From: JAUUSJ01 sp051880475
Lineage (GTDB): Bacteria; Bacillota; Clostridia; Lachnospirales; Lachnospiraceae
DNA: 62,714 nucleotides
Assembly: GCA_051880475.1 (NCBI GenBank)
Contig: JBJEOA010000016.1
Location: 1 to 62,714, forward strand
Direction: 5' to 3'
This document shows positions 1-7,806 of this stretch, piece by piece (within the stretch, counting starts at the first letter, position 1; each line of letters begins with the position of its first letter). The translations under genes were made by a program, and so were the position numbers. Under the pieces are notes generated by a model. It was not told the DNA's origin and did no database searches. It saw only the letters and a list, made by a program, of their open reading frames with translations.

Positions 1-25
1 ACGTAGAAACAGTAAGAAATGTTTG

Positions 26-79
26 TGAAAACTTTCAATTCTCAATCATGTATATATTTATACACATTTTGAGTAGCAG
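26..79 (+). repeat. 54-bp terminal repeat, left copy
   Basis: The same 54 bp occurs in inverted orientation at the far right end of the window, with a single A/G difference. It begins TGAAAACTTTCA and ends TTTTGAGTAGCAG. The middle is an imperfect palindrome framed by CTCAA and TTGAG. Similarity stops exactly after GAGTAGCAG on the gene side. In both copies the sequence sits immediately upstream of a gene reading away from it (permease here, PerR-like gene on the right). It is probably a dispersed intergenic repeat at which the assembly broke. Confidence 0.85.
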
Positions 80-87
80 AATAAAAA

Positions 88-744
88 ATGTTTTGGACTG
101 TAACTCAAGAACTTTTGCTAGGTTTAGCGACGACAGCGCAGATTTTCTTTTTGACGCTGCTTTTTGCACTTCCGCTAGGTCTAGTTTTAGCTTTTGGAAG
201 TATGAGTAAATGGAAACCACTTCGCTATCTCATCCAAGTATTTGTTTGGATTATTCGTGGTACACCACTTATGCTTCAGTTGATTATTATTTTCTATGGA
301 CCAGGTATGTGGCTTGGACATAATATTTGGAGCGGAGATGAGACAGGACGTGTCACTGCGACCGTTGTCGCATTTGCAATAAATTATTCTTGTTATTTTT
401 CTGTAATTTTTAGAGGAGGTATCGAGGGTGTGCCGGCTGGTCAGCGTGAAGCTGGAGAGGTTCTCGGTATGACAAAGAGTCAAATCTTTTTCAAAATTAC
501 TTTGCTTCAAATGATTAAGAGAATTATTCCACCGATGTCAAATGAGATTATTACTCTTGTAAAGGATACGTCCATTGCGAGAATGATTGCCGCGTATGAG
601 CTTACTTTCGCAGGCTTCTCTTTTATGAAATCTGCAGGTATTACATGGCCACTATTCTATACAGGTGTCTTTTATCTTTTATTTGTTGGAATTTTGACTT
701 TAGTATTTAATTATATTGAGCGCAGATTAAGTTATTTTAGATAG
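88..744 (+). CDS. Polar amino-acid ABC transporter permease (HisM/GlnP family)
   Basis: Inner-membrane subunit of a polar amino-acid importer (His/Arg/Glu/Gln/cystine type). The 218-residue protein has the hydrophobic N-terminal segment and the RGTPLMLQL motif (about residues 57-65) typical of this family. It also has the EAA-type cytoplasmic loop (AGEVLGMTKSQIFFKITL, about 123-140) that contacts the ATPase. The ATPase gene follows 12 bp later, so the two form an operon. A stop codon lies just upstream (82-84) and no ribosome site is visible before this ATG, because the gene begins right after the terminal repeat. The start may therefore be altered by a chimeric contig end. The binding-protein gene usually linked to such permeases is not in the window. 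Confidence 0.88.
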   Translation: MFWTVTQELLLGLATTAQIFFLTLLFALPLGLVLAFGSMSKWKPLRYLIQVFVWIIRGTPLMLQLIIIFYGPGMWLGHNIWSGDETGRVTATVVAFAINYSCYFSVIFRGGIEGVPAGQREAGEVLGMTKSQIFFKITLLQMIKRIIPPMSNEIITLVKDTSIARMIAAYELTFAGFSFMKSAGITWPLFYTGVFYLLFVGILTLVFNYIERRLSYFR

Positions 745-756
745 GAGGGAAAAGCC

Positions 757-1542
757 ATGGCGATGTTAGAAGTAAATAATATTGAAAAACATTTTGGAAG
801 CACAAAGGTATTAAGAGATGTCAGTTTTTCTCTCGAGAAGGGAAACGCATTAGCGATTATTGGTTCTTCTGGGTCTGGAAAGACAACATTACTTCGCTGT
901 CTGAATTTTTTGGAGAGACCAAATAAGGGAAGTATTTTAGTCAATGGAGAAAAGATTTTTGATGCATCCAACCCAACGAAGATGACAGAGAAAGAACTTC
1001 GTGATAAAAGACTTCACTTTGGAATGGTATTTCAGGCGTTCCATCTATTTCCACAGTATACAGCACTTGAAAATGTGATGCTTGCCGAGCAGCTATTGGC
1101 GCAGGAGAGAGCGGATTTTAAGAAAAATAAAAAAGAAATTTTTGAAAAAATTGAAAAGCATGGAAGAGAATTGCTAGATATGATGGGACTTGCAGACCGC
1201 GCAGACCATTATCCACACCAACTCTCTGGCGGACAACAACAGCGTGTGGCAATTGCGAGAGCATTAGCACTGAATCCTGATATTTTATGTTTTGATGAGC
1301 CAACTTCTGCGTTAGACCCAGAGCTTACAGGTGAGGTTTTGAAGGTAATTCGAGGACTTGCACAGAAAAAAACGACGATGATTATCGTCACACATGAGAT
1401 GGCATTTGCGAGGGATGTGGCTGACCAGATTATTTTTATGGATGGCGGCTATATCGTGGAGCAAGGTGATGCGAAGCAGGTTATTGATAATCCTCAGGAA
1501 GATAGAACAAAGCAGTTTTTGTCAAGATATACACAGGGCTAG
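757..1542 (+). CDS. Polar amino-acid ABC transporter ATP-binding protein (GlnQ/HisP family)
   Basis: ATPase that powers the amino-acid importer with the preceding permease. The 261 residues include Walker A (GSSGSGKTT, about 36-44), the ABC signature LSGGQQQRVAIARAL (about 156-170), Walker B (ILCFDEPTSALDP) and the switch histidine (IVTHEM). Length and motifs are normal for the family. A ribosome site (AGGAGGG) lies 6 bp upstream. Compared with GlnQ there is an insertion of roughly 15 residues before the signature (ERADFKKNKKEIFEKIEKHG), a variation found in clostridial members. The substrate cannot be told from sequence. Confidence 0.93.
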   Translation: MAMLEVNNIEKHFGSTKVLRDVSFSLEKGNALAIIGSSGSGKTTLLRCLNFLERPNKGSILVNGEKIFDASNPTKMTEKELRDKRLHFGMVFQAFHLFPQYTALENVMLAEQLLAQERADFKKNKKEIFEKIEKHGRELLDMMGLADRADHYPHQLSGGQQQRVAIARALALNPDILCFDEPTSALDPELTGEVLKVIRGLAQKKTTMIIVTHEMAFARDVADQIIFMDGGYIVEQGDAKQVIDNPQEDRTKQFLSRYTQG

Positions 1543-1581
1543 ATATGATATAGAGTGATATATATGCTAAGTAAAATAAAT

Positions 1582-1627
1582 GGTCAAATGCCTTATCATG
1601 CAAGCATGAACAATATTTTGACCTTTT
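1582..1627 (+). terminator. Hairpin after the amino-acid ABC operon
   Basis: GGTCAAA pairs with TTTGACC and an inner TCATGC pairs with GCATGA, followed by TTTT. It is a plausible weak intrinsic terminator for the transporter operon. Confidence 0.5.
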
Positions 1628-1660
1628 AACTTTGGCATCATAATATATTAAACAAAAGAA

Positions 1661-1717
1661 AAAGAGTAAAGAATGGATAGACGATACTTACCGTAATCCG
1701 TTCTTTGCTCTTTTTTT
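1661..1717. terminator. Bidirectional terminator between converging genes
   Basis: An 18-bp stem (AAAGAGTAAAGAATGGAT with ATCCGTTCTTTGCTCTTT, two G:U pairs) is followed by seven Ts on the plus strand. A-rich sequence precedes it and serves the minus strand. It separates the ABC operon from the convergent NUDIX gene. Confidence 0.85.
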
Positions 1718-1729
1718 AGTATGTTTAGA

Positions 1730-2233
1730 CTAAAATTCAAATGCTTGTTTAATACTATCGTAGTGGAGGAAAATACCTTCTTTTGCGAAAGCCTTAATTT
1801 CATCCACTGTGGCGAGCATATATCCGTCTATCTCAACTTCCTGAAAGTTTAGGTCACTCTCATCAAAGTCACCGATAAAGCGATAAATATCAACGAAGTA
1901 ATTATCTCCCTCACCAGGATTTTCTCTCTTATAAGAAAAGAGGTATCCTCCGTCCCAATTAGAAACATCGAGTCCTGTCTCTTCTTTTACCTCGCGAATA
2001 ACAGCGTCTTTTGATTCTTCCCCTGCCATGGCGGCACCACCAGATACTTCCCACCAGCCAGGTGCCCAGCTCTTTGTCATAACACGTTTTGTAATTAAAA
2101 ATTTTCCGTCAGTTCTGGCGATAACACCAAGTACAGTTAAATGATATTCATCGTCTTTTAGACACCAGTCATTTCTTTTCATAGTTCTTCCAGTTTTTTG
2201 TTTGTTTTTATCGTAAATATCCCAAAATTCCAT
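1730..2233 (-). CDS. NUDIX hydrolase, IPP-isomerase-like subgroup
   Basis: Hydrolase of nucleoside-diphosphate-linked substrates. The 167 residues carry a perfect NUDIX box, G-x5-E-x7-REVKEETGL, at about residues 66-88. The N-terminus (MEFWDIYDKNKQKTG) matches the group that resembles isopentenyl-diphosphate isomerase (YfcD-like). These are usually annotated as NUDIX hydrolases without a known substrate. The gene is monocistronic and convergent with the ABC operon, with a terminator between them. A ribosome site (AAAGGAC) is weak. The substrate cannot be assigned. Confidence 0.88.
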   Translation of the reverse strand: MEFWDIYDKNKQKTGRTMKRNDWCLKDDEYHLTVLGVIARTDGKFLITKRVMTKSWAPGWWEVSGGAAMAGEESKDAVIREVKEETGLDVSNWDGGYLFSYKRENPGEGDNYFVDIYRFIGDFDESDLNFQEVEIDGYMLATVDEIKAFAKEGIFLHYDSIKQAFEF

Positions 2234-2461
2234 GTTGATTTTGTCCTTTCTATAAAATATTTGTGAAAAATTTTTTTCTTTTTATTATAATTTTGGTTTA
2301 GCCCAATATATATCTTTTGGAACAACGAAGCTGTCTTTTCACCTATAGAGTGATGAGATATATTCTTTTGGTATATTTTTAAATTTATTTTTTAAAAACC
2401 TCATTTACTTTAGCTTGTCAAGTTAAGGATAGAAGTTTTATAAATATCAGTTCTAGCAACT

Positions 2462-2493
2462 AAAAAGCGGTCAGATGGAACTCACCGCTTTTT
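2462..2493 (-). terminator. Terminator after the kinase/HIRAN pair
   Basis: AAAAAGCGGT and ACCGCTTTTT form a perfect 10-bp stem with a 12-nt loop directly after the stop of the HIRAN gene. It ends the minus-strand operon. Confidence 0.85.
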
Positions 2494-2497
2494 AATA

Positions 2498-3190
2498 TTA
2501 CTTCATAATTTGCATAATTACTTTTATACATTCATTGCAATTTCTGGTTTTATCGACATTATAAATATGACATACAATATTTTTTCCCTGTGTTAATAAT
2601 TCGCTTACTCCTTTGCTGTAGTACCGAGGGACATATCCTAATACGTTTCCCGAAATATCCAAAAATTGAACCGCATTTTTATCATAACAATTATCGGGTT
2701 CTTTTCGTAAGAACACTTCATCTCCACGAGTAACCGTTATAGCTTGCTCGCAATCTTCTCCTTCACAATTTAGGTAATGACGAACACCAGCCATATAGAA
2801 GATTCTAGTTAGATTTGTATCTAAGCTTAGTATCGGATCAATAAATTCGAGATTATCAATTGGAAGACGTGCACCACTTCGTTTTAACAACATATATTCA
2901 TCGTATTCTTTCAAACCGTATTTGTTCAAGATTGATTGGATATTTTTTCTTTTTCGGTCTGGTAAACGGCTTGCAAAAATTGAAAAAAGTCTGTTATCTT
3001 TATATACTTTATTCAAGTCTGGAAAACAAAGCAAAGGTTTAAATCCATCAGCTATAGCAGACTGTACTTCTTCACCATATTGAAATTCATATTGTCCGTT
3101 TTTGGTCAATTGTCCAATAATATATTGTCTTCTGGTTTGTTCGGATTTCCAAATCAAATATAGATAGTCCTTTCCATCTTTAACTGACAT
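2498..3190 (-). CDS. HIRAN-domain protein, partner of the HipA-like kinase
   Basis: The last ~105 of 230 residues form a HIRAN domain (MAGVRHY at about 112-118, RKEPDNCYDKNAVQF, LGYVPRYYSKGVSELL). HIRAN domains are predicted DNA-binding modules found in repair helicases and in bacterial proteins linked to HipA-homologous kinases. The first ~110 residues are not recognised. The start overlaps the end of the kinase gene by 11 bp and has its own strong site (GGAGGAGG), so the two are translated together. Inference: it is the antitoxin or DNA-binding partner of the kinase. It has no helicase part and no obvious HTH. Confidence 0.8.
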   Translation of the reverse strand: MSVKDGKDYLYLIWKSEQTRRQYIIGQLTKNGQYEFQYGEEVQSAIADGFKPLLCFPDLNKVYKDNRLFSIFASRLPDRKRKNIQSILNKYGLKEYDEYMLLKRSGARLPIDNLEFIDPILSLDTNLTRIFYMAGVRHYLNCEGEDCEQAITVTRGDEVFLRKEPDNCYDKNAVQFLDISGNVLGYVPRYYSKGVSELLTQGKNIVCHIYNVDKTRNCNECIKVIMQIMK

Positions 3191-4070
3191 ATTCCTCCTC
3201 CTTTTTTCCGTAAACTTCTTTTAGTAGTTGAACTTTTGATAAAATAAATTTACCTATTAAGTTTTTTCGTTGTTCGGTAAGTACCTCTTTATATTTATCT
3301 AATATAGTATAAATAATTTCTTCAGTTACAACTGTTTCAATCTTTTTTTCAAATTCTATTGTTTGTTCATAATAATTCTCTTGAAGAAATTTAAGCATTG
3401 TAAGATGAGTTGGTTGTTTTGCATCATTACTTTTAATACGTATTAATGATTTCGACTTAGTATCAACAAGTGATTTCCATAAAAGTTTGTCATTTCCTAA
3501 ATAATCTTTAATTTTTGATTCTTTTACATAAGCACAAAGAGATGAACTGTTATCGTACAATGGACTTATGCTCATTATTCCTTTTTCCAATATTAATGCC
3601 CAGTTACTCTGATGCCTATCAGTATTACCAATTAAAAAATCGAAAATCAAAATAGGAAGAAAATCATTAAAAAGTCCTAATGGCTTCAAGGACGCTTTTA
3701 TCATATCTAGGGAATACTTTTTACCTGTTTCTCTATCCATTAATAGTGTTTCGTCAAAACTATGATATTTTAGACTAATGCAATAAATTCCTTCAATTAA
3801 TGTCATCCCTTCATGTTCAACAATGTTGTAACTCATGGATCCTTCTCTGCCTTTGTAAGTTCCAATTTCAAATTTGGCACATGAAAGTCCGATTAGATTT
3901 GCTAAGTCATGGGCTATACATTCTGAAACGTGGTCGGTAGTTTCTATATCTTTTTTAAACTTGAATAGTCCAGTTTGTCCCGTATCTGGATTCGTAAGCC
4001 ATAGTTTCTCGCTTCGTCCACTGCCTTCGGCAGCTCCTTCATATTCTACCCAAAAAGAAAAATCCTTCAT
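3180..4070 (-). CDS. Short HipA-like serine/threonine kinase (putative toxin)
   Basis: A 296-residue protein of the HipA/CtkA kinase fold. Visible motifs are a Gly/Ser-rich nucleotide loop (GSGRSEKLW, about 16-24), the catalytic loop IGNTDRHQSNW and the metal-binding ISPLYDNSSSL, equivalent to HipA TDxH..N and YD. It is shorter than the ~440-residue HipA and lacks the usual HipA N-terminal subdomain, resembling the compact HipT/CtkA kinases. The start is set at the internal ATG preceded by GGGAGG 8 bp upstream. An upstream extension of 47 residues is open but has no ribosome site. HipA kinases inactivate translation factors or aminoacyl-tRNA synthetases by phosphorylation; the target here is unknown. 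Gene order is kinase first, HIRAN second, with no HipB-like HTH gene. Confidence 0.82.
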   Translation of the reverse strand: MKDFSFWVEYEGAAEGSGRSEKLWLTNPDTGQTGLFKFKKDIETTDHVSECIAHDLANLIGLSCAKFEIGTYKGREGSMSYNIVEHEGMTLIEGIYCISLKYHSFDETLLMDRETGKKYSLDMIKASLKPLGLFNDFLPILIFDFLIGNTDRHQSNWALILEKGIMSISPLYDNSSSLCAYVKESKIKDYLGNDKLLWKSLVDTKSKSLIRIKSNDAKQPTHLTMLKFLQENYYEQTIEFEKKIETVVTEEIIYTILDKYKEVLTEQRKNLIGKFILSKVQLLKEVYGKKEEEYVS

Positions 4071-4232
4071 ACGTTTTCCTCCCGTGTCTGTAATATTCTT
4101 TGTATCAAGGTGATTATTACTTTTCGTTTCATATTTAGCTTTTCTCAATATAAGGTAATTCTTGCTGTAAATGAGGGCATTTTCATTTTGTATGTCACTG
4201 ATTATATACACATGATAAATACATTGGATATT

Positions 4233-4247
4233 CTTGTCACTGACAAG
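4233..4247. promoter_or_regulatory. 15-bp perfect palindrome, candidate operator
   Basis: CTTGTCA-C-TGACAAG is a 7-1-7 perfect inverted repeat. It lies in the divergent region between the kinase/HIRAN pair and the HAD gene, about 160 bp upstream of the kinase start. It would suit an autoregulatory operator of the putative toxin-antitoxin pair. No clear promoter could be tied to it. Confidence 0.45.
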
Positions 4248-4476
4248 AGAGAACAGAGAAAACTATATCTTTAGTTTCCTACACTTTAATTTCTTCTTAA
4301 AAATTTATTATATCATATTAATGAAAGTCAAACAAGAAAAATATTTTGATTAGTGTTAACAAATAATGATTAGTATTAGAGGAAAACTTCCTGCTTCACT
4401 TTACCCGAAACATATGGTATGATAAAAAAGATGAGAAATATTGGAAAAGATTAAAGATAGGAGCAGGAATGGTAAG

Positions 4477-5127
4477 ATGATAAAAGGAGCAATTTTTGAT
4501 GTGGATGGAACCTTACTAGATACAATGCCTATGTGGGATAATGTGGGAGGTCTTTATCTAGAAAAGAAAGGTCTGACAGCACAACCAGATTTAAGTGAAG
4601 TATTATTTAAAATGACTGTCACGCAAGGAGCAGTTTATATGAAAGAAGCGTATGGGCTTGAGGAGACAGTTCAAGAAATTATAGAAGGGACAACGGAGCT
4701 TGCAAGAGGGTTCTATGAGGAGGAGGCACCTTTAAAAGCAGGAGTGAGAGAAACATTAGAAGTCCTAAAAGAAAGTGGGGTTATGATGGCAGTGGCAACT
4801 GCGAGTGATACAAGCTATATACAAAAAGCGTTTGAGCGACTTGGAATTGATAAATATTTTAAGTGTATTATAAGCTGTGAGGAAGTCGGAGTTGGAAAGG
4901 AAAGTCCACTTGTTTTTTATAAAACAATAGAAATTTTAGACACTCCAATTGAGGAAACATATGTATTTGAGGATGCTCTTCACGCAATTGAGACGGCGAA
5001 AAAAGTGGGATTTAAGACAGTTGGAATTTATGATGATTCAAGTAAAAAGCAGTGGGAAAAAATTAAGGAAACGGCGGATATTTCAGTTGAATCTTTAGAA
5101 GAGTTTTCGATAGAAATGATAGGATAA
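4477..5127 (+). CDS. HAD-superfamily phosphatase, subfamily IA (beta-PGM-like)
   Basis: A 216-residue haloacid-dehalogenase-fold phosphatase or phosphomutase. Motif I is FDVDGTLLDT (nucleophile Asp and acid/base Asp), motif II is ATASDTS, the motif III lysine is in GVGKESP, and motif IV is YVFEDALHA. The cap between motifs I and II is the alpha-helical type of beta-phosphoglucomutase-like enzymes. I chose the ATG at 4477, with AGGAGCAGGA upstream, over the in-frame TTG 36 bp earlier. The substrate is unknown. The next gene starts 76 bp downstream. Confidence 0.88.
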   Translation: MIKGAIFDVDGTLLDTMPMWDNVGGLYLEKKGLTAQPDLSEVLFKMTVTQGAVYMKEAYGLEETVQEIIEGTTELARGFYEEEAPLKAGVRETLEVLKESGVMMAVATASDTSYIQKAFERLGIDKYFKCIISCEEVGVGKESPLVFYKTIEILDTPIEETYVFEDALHAIETAKKVGFKTVGIYDDSSKKQWEKIKETADISVESLEEFSIEMIG

Positions 5128-5203
5128 TATATATTATAGGTAATGGATAAACGTTTTTTGCGGTGAGTGTGGATAACTTTCCGCTATTATAAGGAGGAAA
5201 AAT

Positions 5204-5749
5204 ATGCCAGAAATTAAAAAAATGTTAGAGTATAATAAAAAATTTGTTGCTAATAAGGAATATGAAAAGTTTACAACGAGCAAATATCCAGATAAGAAAA
5301 TTGCGATTTTAACTTGTATGGATACCCGTCTTGTGGAACTTTTGCCAGCGGCACTTGGCATTAAAAATGGAGATGTTAAGATGATTAAAAATGCGGGCGG
5401 AATGATTACAAACCCATTTGGAAGTGTTGTCCGAAGTTTATTAGTCGGCATTATTGAGCTTGGTGTTGAGGAGATTATGGTTATTGGTCATACAGACTGT
5501 GGTGTGGCTGGAATGGATGCAGATGAGATGATTGAGCATCTAAAAAAGCGTGGCATTTCTCAAGACCATATCGATATGATGGATTACTGTGGAATTGATT
5601 TTAAGAGTTGGCTTAGTGGGTTTGACTCTGTGGAGCAGTCTGTGTCAGATGCAGTAGAATTGCTTCGCAATCATCCACTTATGCCAAAGGATGTAGAGAT
5701 TTCTGGATATGTTATGAATACAGAAACGGGAGAATTAATGCCGCAGTAA
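5204..5749 (+). CDS. Beta-class carbonic anhydrase
   Basis: Zinc enzyme interconverting CO2 and bicarbonate in the cytosol. The 181 residues contain the beta-class ligands: CMDTR (Cys plus the Asp/Arg dyad, about 32-36) and GHTDCGV (His and Cys, about 93-99). Length matches the compact YtiB-like bacterial group. A strong AAGGAGG site lies 8 bp upstream. In anaerobes such enzymes supply bicarbonate for carboxylations. It is not clearly in an operon with its neighbours. Confidence 0.92.
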   Translation: MPEIKKMLEYNKKFVANKEYEKFTTSKYPDKKIAILTCMDTRLVELLPAALGIKNGDVKMIKNAGGMITNPFGSVVRSLLVGIIELGVEEIMVIGHTDCGVAGMDADEMIEHLKKRGISQDHIDMMDYCGIDFKSWLSGFDSVEQSVSDAVELLRNHPLMPKDVEISGYVMNTETGELMPQ

Positions 5750-5857
5750 TAAATAGTAATAATAGGTACATAAGGGAAAAATACATTCTCTAGTTTTTTT
5801 ACGAGCAGAGAAAGTATTGATTTATTTCACTAACAGAGAATAAGCGGAGAGAAAAGT

Positions 5858-6760
5858 ATGAGACTACCAAGAGCAGTAGAAGAATTTAGAGTAGGGGCAT
5901 CTATTTCAGATGCAAGAAGAGATAGAAAATATGTCAGACCAGAAGCTATTCGTCGATATGAAAATATTTCCTATGGTCCATACGGGAAATGGAATCTTTT
6001 AGACATTTATTGTAAAAAAGAGGTAGTTAGGCCACAGCCGACCATCATCGATATCCACGGAGGAGGCTGGTGCTATGGGAATAAAGAATTATACCAGTAT
6101 TATTGTATGGATTTGGCGATGAGAGGATTTACCGTTGTAAATTTTTCTTACCGTCTCGCCCCAGAAAATACATTTCCGTCAGCGATTGAGGATATTAATG
6201 CAGTGTTTTGCTGGGTGGCAGAGCACGCTGATAGTTACGAGATAGATTTGGAGCATTTATATATCGCAGGTGATTCGGCGGGGGCTCAGCTTGCCAGTCA
6301 GTATGCTGCTATGCTCACAAATCCAGAGTATGCTGCGCTTTATCCTAATATTCAAATCCCAAGTGATAAAATTTCGATTAAAGCGGCATTATTAAATTGC
6401 GGAATTTATGATATGAAAAACTGCATACAAAGGGGAGAAGATGAGCTTTATCGTATTTATCTGGCAGATTCTTATGAAAATATTAAGACCCGTGAGCAGA
6501 CATTAGAACAAGTCGATATGATGAAATATTTGACTAGTGATTTTCCTCCGAGTTATGTGATGACTTCCACATATGATTTTTTAAGGCAATATGCAAGACC
6601 GATGTACGAAAAGCTGGTAGAGCTTGGAATTTTCTGCATATTTAAAACTTATGGTGAGGAAGATGACAAGACAATGGGGCATGTCTTCCATCTAGACATT
6701 GAAAGAGAGGCTGCAAAACAATGCAACGATGAGCAATGTGAATTTTTGAGAAAATATTAG
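5858..6760 (+). CDS. Alpha/beta hydrolase, HSL-family esterase
   Basis: A 300-residue carboxylesterase of the hormone-sensitive-lipase family. It shows the oxyanion-hole motif HGGGW (about 68-72), the nucleophile elbow GDSAGAQ and a C-terminal catalytic His region (GHVFHLD). It lacks a signal peptide, so it is cytosolic. The N-terminal cap of ~55 residues is typical. Likely substrates are short acyl esters such as acetylated sugars; none can be named. The LysR gene starts 48 bp downstream and may be co-transcribed. Confidence 0.88.
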   Translation: MRLPRAVEEFRVGASISDARRDRKYVRPEAIRRYENISYGPYGKWNLLDIYCKKEVVRPQPTIIDIHGGGWCYGNKELYQYYCMDLAMRGFTVVNFSYRLAPENTFPSAIEDINAVFCWVAEHADSYEIDLEHLYIAGDSAGAQLASQYAAMLTNPEYAALYPNIQIPSDKISIKAALLNCGIYDMKNCIQRGEDELYRIYLADSYENIKTREQTLEQVDMMKYLTSDFPPSYVMTSTYDFLRQYARPMYEKLVELGIFCIFKTYGEEDDKTMGHVFHLDIEREAAKQCNDEQCEFLRKY

Positions 6761-6808
6761 AAAGGCAAAAGACAATATTATAAAACGAGAGGGAATATAG
6801 GAAATTAT

Positions 6809-7720
6809 ATGGATTTAAAACAATTAGAATCTTTTATAAAAGTAGTAGACTATGGAAATTTTTCTAGGGCAGCTAAAAGTCTATATTTAACTCAGCCTAC
6901 AGTCAGTGCGCATATTTCCTCACTGGAGGATGAACTTAATTGTAAGTTATTTTTGAGAGATACGAGAAATATAGTATTGACAGAAAAAGGGAAAATTCTG
7001 TATCAATACGCAAGTAAAATGATTTTTCTAAAAAATAAAATAAAAGAAGAATTTATAGAAAAAATAGATGAGAAAAAGGATACGATTACAATTGCAGCTT
7101 CCACGATTCCCTCTCAGTATATTTTGCCGGAAGTAATTGGAGTATTTGGAAAGAAATATCCAAAGAAGAAGTTTAAGATTATTGAGACAGATAGTGCAAA
7201 GGTAGTGAAAAATATCATTGCAGGAATTGCAGATATTGGTTTGACGGGAACGGTACTTGACAAAAATGACTGCTATTATTTGCCGTTTTATAAAGATGAG
7301 CTTATGATTATTATGCCAAATACAGAGAAGTATCGAAAAATACAAAAAGAAGAGACGGGAATCGAGTGGCTTTTAAACGAGTCAATTATTATGAGAGAAG
7401 AAGGCTCTGGGACGAGAATTGAGACAGAGAGATATTTAGAAAAAATGGGGATAGATGTAAAATCTCTTAATATTGTCGCAAATATGGAAAACCCAGAATC
7501 CATCAAGCGTTCAGTGAGAAATGAAATTGGAATCACGATTATATCGAAATTGGCTGTGAAAGAAGAAGTTGTGGCAGAAGTTTTATTAGAATATCCTTTT
7601 TTTCAGGAAAATGAAGGAAGAGCACTTAATATTGTGTATCAAAAACAACATTTACTTTCTGATGCAGAAGAAAATTTCATTAAAATAATAAAAGAAATGT
7701 ATGGAGTATCACAAAAATAG
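6809..7720 (+). CDS. LysR-family transcriptional regulator
   Basis: A 303-residue regulator with the N-terminal winged HTH (NFSRAAKSLYLTQPTVSAHI, about 17-36) and a periplasmic-binding-protein-like effector domain starting near residue 90. The HTH sequence resembles the CysB/CysL-like and selenium-associated LysR groups of clostridia. It lies downstream of the esterase and is followed by a hairpin overlapping its stop. The convergent 2-hydroxyacyl-CoA-dehydratase-like gene is not an obvious target. Effector unknown. Confidence 0.9.
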   Translation: MDLKQLESFIKVVDYGNFSRAAKSLYLTQPTVSAHISSLEDELNCKLFLRDTRNIVLTEKGKILYQYASKMIFLKNKIKEEFIEKIDEKKDTITIAASTIPSQYILPEVIGVFGKKYPKKKFKIIETDSAKVVKNIIAGIADIGLTGTVLDKNDCYYLPFYKDELMIIMPNTEKYRKIQKEETGIEWLLNESIIMREEGSGTRIETERYLEKMGIDVKSLNIVANMENPESIKRSVRNEIGITIISKLAVKEEVVAEVLLEYPFFQENEGRALNIVYQKQHLLSDAEENFIKIIKEMYGVSQK

Positions 7721-7733
7721 TCTGTGATACTCC
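7703..7733. terminator. Hairpin overlapping the LysR stop
   Basis: GGAGTATCACA and TGTGATACTCC make a perfect 11-bp stem around the stop codon. It lacks a T-run on either strand, so it may be a weak terminator or a 3'-end stabiliser. Confidence 0.5.
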
Positions 7734-7806
7734 TATTACTATTTACTATATATGATATATATTTTAACTATTTTTAAAGGCAAGTTAGAGAGTTTTAAAT
7801 CTTATT

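Noticed and set aside
26..79. Transposon inverted repeats suggested by the matching ends of the window
   Set aside because: No transposase or integrase lies in between, the content is ordinary chromosomal genes, and the right copy is cut by the window edge.
4071..4211. 47-residue N-terminal extension of the HipA-like kinase
   Set aside because: It has no ribosome site, while the internal ATG at 4070 has GGGAGG at ideal spacing and fits the kinase family start.
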